From: Bacteriovorax sp. BAL6_X
GTDB lineage: Bacteria > Bdellovibrionota > Bacteriovoracia > Bacteriovoracales > Bacteriovoracaceae
Length of the DNA stretch: 64,000 nucleotides
Direction: 5' to 3'
Assembly (NCBI RefSeq): GCF_000443995.1
Contig: NZ_AUMC01000003.1
Span: 1 to 64,000, forward strand
Shown: positions 61,022-64,000 of the stretch, one piece after another
Layout of the letters: each line of letters starts with the position of its first letter
Numbering within the stretch: the stretch's first letter is position 1
Translations under genes and position numbers: made by a program
Notes under the pieces: generated by a model
Database searches by the model: none
Told to the model about the DNA's origin: nothing
What the model saw: only the letters and a program-made list of their open reading frames with translations

Positions 61022-62960
61022 AACCGCCACGGAAGAAATTTTCTTTCAACGTTAATGGCCCATTACTTAGAAGGCGAGAGTAAATGAGGTAGTTTCTAGC
61101 GACTAACTTTACATATTTTCTCGTTTCTTTATATGGAATCTCTTCGATAAACTCTAAGTCTGGAAGGATTATACGACTTCGCCAACGACGTATTGGCGTT
61201 CCCCCTGCATTATAGCTTGCGACAAAATCAATGAAATTATTATCTCTTCTTTTCATTAATTCATTTAATAGAAGACTTGAGAATGTAATGTTGATATTTG
61301 GATTATATAAGTCCTCATATCCTTCATATGGAATTTTGTAGCGACGAGAGAGTCTTTTTCCCTGTTCTGGAATTAATTGAAGAAGCCCAAATGCATCAGC
61401 AGGGGAGCGTGCATATTGGTTAAATGCTGACTCTTGGCGTGCAATACTCATTAATAGTGGAGTGGTTACAGTTTTAGAGCGATTATTTTCTAAGAATTCT
61501 TTTTTAAACGCCAAAGGAAAGGCAAATTGTGGATCTTCATTTAAGATCCTCTCTTGTGTCTTTGAGTCTTCTCTAAAGAATTTAAAAATCATAATATTAT
61601 AGTATTTTGCAGCATAAAGATCACTAAAGCTTACTTTGTCATTACTATCAATAATTTTTTTCGCTAGATCAGTATTTCCAAGGTATACGGCCCAAGCTAG
61701 TTCATCAATTGAGATATCAAATTTCTCACGATAATCGATATGCTTGAGTTTTGTATGATTCATATGAGCAATTTGTCCATAGTATCCAAATTGATCTTCT
61801 TTTTGAATTCTCAGAAGTAGCTTTTGTGCTTCATCAAAGCGATTCAGTTTTTTAAGACCAACAAATTTCCAATAGAGAAAACGGTAATTCGGTTCATCTC
61901 TATTCTTTTCTTCAAAGCGATCAAACCACTGAATCATTTCTTCGTAATTGCCGGCCTTATAATTTGTCCAAGCAAGATTCCATATAATACTTTCTAGATG
62001 TTCATGCTTATCTTCAACTGCTGCATAGGCCTTTTTATAAAACTTAATAGAACGATCATATTTTCTTAGATCTTCAAAAATTCCACCTATCGTATAGTAA
62101 GTTGTGACCACATACTCTGTAGGAACTTCTTTAAATAGTAGAAGATTTCTTAAAACACGTACTGCTCTTTGGAGGTTGTCCTCCGTCCAGTAAATACGAG
62201 CAAGGCGAATTGTGTACTCGGCGTGCTTTTCTTTAAGCTCTTGACTTTCACGATTCTTTTGTAAGTAGAGTACAAGGCTTCTGATATTATCTCTAAAGCT
62301 ATCGTTCTTTCTTTCTCTCTTATATGAGTGAGCAAGTCTAAACCATGCCTCAACCCTATCTTCTTTAAGAGTGTCTTTATCTTGAATAATTTTTTTGTAA
62401 AAGGAACGGGCCTTAACAAATTGACGATCTCGCTCAAAACTTTTTGCAACATCTAAATAGTTCTCACGTTGTGGCTCTTTCATATAACGAGGCGAAATAT
62501 CAATAAGCTTTTCATAGATGCGCTCTTGTAAAGGACTACCATTTTCAAACTTTTTCATGGCATCAAGTAAAAGCCTTTCAACTTCACCTTTTGTGTTAAG
62601 GTAGTCGACCTTATTTAAAACTGCACTGGCATAAACATCAGTGTAATAAGTTTTAGAAATGATCGCATCAATTAGCTCTTCTCTGGCCCAGTAGGGATAG
62701 GCATCAGTATTTTTATACTCTTGGCTTAACTCCTGAATGCTCTTAGTACAATTTTTATGATAATTGGCGTGGAGCCAAGGGCGCAACGGAAATTCTGTAT
62801 TCAAGAACTTTCGATATTCATCACAACTGACAGAGTTATTTTTACTAATTTTAGAAAGTAAGTTAGTTAAAGCACCATCTTGTGGCTTGGTTTTAGGAGG
62901 TCTTGATAAGTTTGTACAAGACAGGGCCAAAATAAATGTAGTTAGTAAGGTAAATCTCAT
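61002..62960 (-). CDS. Slt-type lytic murein transglycosylase lipoprotein
   Basis: Lipoprotein (652 aa; lipobox ALSC, Cys15) with a long helical superhelix of TPR-like repeats and a C-terminal SLT domain. The catalytic Glu is in ARQESAFNQYARSP, followed by AFGLLQLIPEQGKRLS and the FVASYNAGGTPIRRW end. It resembles Slt70 in plan but is membrane-anchored. It cleaves glycan strands with anhydro-muropeptide release, the substrate for NagZ. No ribosome-binding site is seen; TTGAAG-N17-TATCCT puts the transcript start about two bases before the ATG. The 3' end overlaps lolA by 20 bases. Confidence 0.9.
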   Translation of the reverse strand: MRFTLLTTFILALSCTNLSRPPKTKPQDGALTNLLSKISKNNSVSCDEYRKFLNTEFPLRPWLHANYHKNCTKSIQELSQEYKNTDAYPYWAREELIDAIISKTYYTDVYASAVLNKVDYLNTKGEVERLLLDAMKKFENGSPLQERIYEKLIDISPRYMKEPQRENYLDVAKSFERDRQFVKARSFYKKIIQDKDTLKEDRVEAWFRLAHSYKRERKNDSFRDNIRSLVLYLQKNRESQELKEKHAEYTIRLARIYWTEDNLQRAVRVLRNLLLFKEVPTEYVVTTYYTIGGIFEDLRKYDRSIKFYKKAYAAVEDKHEHLESIIWNLAWTNYKAGNYEEMIQWFDRFEEKNRDEPNYRFLYWKFVGLKKLNRFDEAQKLLLRIQKEDQFGYYGQIAHMNHTKLKHIDYREKFDISIDELAWAVYLGNTDLAKKIIDSNDKVSFSDLYAAKYYNIMIFKFFREDSKTQERILNEDPQFAFPLAFKKEFLENNRSKTVTTPLLMSIARQESAFNQYARSPADAFGLLQLIPEQGKRLSRRYKIPYEGYEDLYNPNINITFSSLLLNELMKRRDNNFIDFVASYNAGGTPIRRWRSRIILPDLEFIEEIPYKETRKYVKLVARNYLIYSRLLSNGPLTLKENFFRGGFIDMTH

Positions 62961-62968
62961 TAATTACT

Positions 62969-62997
62969 AGGATAGGCCTTTAAGTAACTTCCTTCAA
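62969..62997 (-). promoter_or_regulatory. Promoter of the lytic transglycosylase gene
   Basis: On the minus strand, TTGAAG (62997-62992) is separated by 17 bases from TATCCT (62974-62969). Transcription would start near 62962, almost at the ATG (62960), predicting a leaderless mRNA. This agrees with the missing Shine-Dalgarno. Confidence 0.5.
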
Positions 62998-63008
62998 GTG
63001 TCTGAAAA

Positions 63009-63026
63009 TAGGAATTTCTGTTCCTA
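63009..63026. promoter_or_regulatory. Palindromic operator candidate between slt and rimO
   Basis: TAGGAA (63009-63014) and TTCCTA (63021-63026) are perfect inverted repeats separated by six bases. The site lies between the two divergent promoters, about 12 bases upstream of the transglycosylase -35. It is a plausible dimeric-regulator site, or a small hairpin. Confidence 0.4.
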
Positions 63027-63044
63027 AAAAAATTACATAAGGCA

Positions 63045-63073
63045 TTGAAAAAACGTCGGTTTAACACTATAAG
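63045..63073 (+). promoter_or_regulatory. Promoter of rimO
   Basis: TTGAAA (63045-63050) lies 17 bases upstream of TATAAG (63068-63073). The predicted transcript start is around 63080, giving a normal leader of about 25 bases that includes GGAG before the rimO ATG. Confidence 0.6.
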
Positions 63074-63103
63074 TACCTACTTTAGCTATACATGGAGAAT
63101 TAT

Positions 63104-64000
63104 ATGTCTGAGATTTCATCTCAAGTTAACCAAAAATTTAATGACCGTACGGTTTATTTTACTTCACTAGGATGTTCAAAGAACCTCGTAGATGCACAGG
63201 TTATGCTCGGGCATATGGGACTTAATGGTTTTAATGTTGTGACTGAGCCTCAAGATTCTGAGGTTATAGTTGTTAATACTTGCTCATTTATTGAAGCTGC
63301 TAAGCAAGAATCTATTGAGATGATTCTTGATCTTGCAGACTATAAAGACGAAGAAGTAGGTAATTGTAAGGCCCTTGTTGTTTCTGGATGTATGGCCCAG
63401 AGATATTCTGATGAGCTAGAAAAAAGTTTACCTGAAGTTGATATGTTTATCGGAACAGGTGAGTACAATAAAATCGTTCCTCTATTAACTGCACTTGAAA
63501 ATAATAAGCTAGAGAAGAAATCATTTGTTGAAGTTCCAAGATTTATTCACACGGAATTTGATCCAAGACTTAACACTTCTCCATTCTATACAGCATGGTT
63601 AAAGATCTCTGAGGGTTGTAATAGAAATTGTACTTTTTGTATTATTCCAACTCTTCGTGGACGCCTTAGATCACGTACTGTTGAATCTCTTGTTGAGGAA
63701 GCGAAGAAGCTTTCAGAAACGGGTGTTAGAGAGCTAAACCTTATTTCACAGGATCTATCTGATTATGGAGTAGACCTGAGTGATGAAAATAACTTATTTG
63801 AACTCCTGTCTGGTCTTGAGACTGTTGATGGGGTTGATTGGGTACGTCTGTTTTACTTCTACCCAGATGAACTTACTGATGAAGTTATTGAAAAAATGGC
63901 GACTTCTTCAAAAGTTTGTAAGTATCTTGATATGCCTGTTCAGCACTTTTCTGACTACGTTCTAAAGCGTATGAATAGAAAGATTACTGGTGAAAAAATT
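63104..64000 (+). CDS. rimO: Ribosomal protein uS12 methylthiotransferase RimO (5' part)
   Basis: The first 299 codons of a radical SAM methylthiotransferase that runs past the right edge of the window. The N-terminal UPF0004 cysteines are in FTSLGCSKNLVD, VVNTCSF and VVSGCMAQRY. The radical SAM cluster CNRNCTFC follows, then IIPTLRGRLRSR. The SLGCSKN and IIPTLRGRLRSR details fit RimO (uS12 Asp modification) rather than MiaB. ATG 63104 is preceded by GGAG. It reads away from the transglycosylase gene and has its own promoter. Confidence 0.93.
   Translation, partial: MSEISSQVNQKFNDRTVYFTSLGCSKNLVDAQVMLGHMGLNGFNVVTEPQDSEVIVVNTCSFIEAAKQESIEMILDLADYKDEEVGNCKALVVSGCMAQRYSDELEKSLPEVDMFIGTGEYNKIVPLLTALENNKLEKKSFVEVPRFIHTEFDPRLNTSPFYTAWLKISEGCNRNCTFCIIPTLRGRLRSRTVESLVEEAKKLSETGVRELNLISQDLSDYGVDLSDENNLFELLSGLETVDGVDWVRLFYFYPDELTDEVIEKMATSSKVCKYLDMPVQHFSDYVLKRMNRKITGEKI

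Overview
The window is a contiguous stretch of an AT-rich Gram-negative bacterial chromosome. The Gram-negative assignment rests on three lipoproteins with clear lipoboxes, LolA, an LpoA-like protein, NagZ, an Slt-type lytic transglycosylase and HflK/HflC. The gene mix resembles the Bdellovibrionota (Bacteriovorax/Halobacteriovorax type): many FHA, PilZ, HD-GYP and sigma-54 activator genes, TadC, methylmalonyl-CoA metabolism, and heavy AGA and AAA codon use. That placement is inference from gene content, not from a search. No insertion sequence, prophage, CRISPR array or origin is visible. Genes are tightly packed, and the longest gap (about 230 bases, upstream of smc) holds no gene.

Positions 1-14193 hold the S10, spc and alpha ribosomal operons in canonical order (rpsJ to rpsQ; rplN to rplO, secY, adk, infA, rpmJ; rpsM, rpsK, rpoA, rplQ), bounded by intrinsic terminators. 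A terminator-like hairpin sits exactly at the S10/spc boundary. Positions 14217-16544 hold a membrane-anchored thioredoxin-like protein and a sigma-54-dependent activator. Positions 16682-22791 hold a three-subunit acyl-CoA (probably propionyl-CoA) carboxylase followed by hflK, hflC and a YciO/Sua5-like gene. The minus-strand operon HAD phosphatase - methylmalonyl-CoA mutase - MeaB (22841-26571) completes most of the propionyl-CoA to succinyl-CoA route; no epimerase gene is present in the window.

Positions 26663-34775 hold a small unknown gene, an M16 peptidase, hemW and the grpE-dnaK-dnaJ chaperone operon. Positions 34857-43651 concern the cell envelope: an LpoA-like lipoprotein, a tiny very basic protein on the minus strand, an AMP nucleosidase with a lysine-rich tail, mreB, a PilZ protein, a lipoprotein, two orphan peptide-type ABC permeases and nagZ. 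These suggest coupling of cell shape, c-di-GMP and murein recycling.

Positions 43713-52078 are the most unusual part. A TadC-like protein with an extra secreted N-terminal domain leads an operon with a DUF192 protein, three different membrane-anchored FHA proteins and a PP2C-type phosphatase, followed by a response regulator. This looks like a phosphothreonine-reading membrane complex joined to a Tad/type II secretion-like apparatus, with no kinase in view. Positions 52079-64000 hold birA, rph, rdgB, tRNA-Pro(TGG), a divergent Lrp/LysE pair, an HD-GYP protein, smc, lolA, a lytic transglycosylase and the 5' part of rimO.

Two recurring regulatory themes are not explained by the genes themselves. 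Terminator-like hairpins lie inside the first codons of hflK and lolA. Several promoter-start arrangements (lrp, lysE, the lytic transglycosylase) predict nearly leaderless mRNAs.
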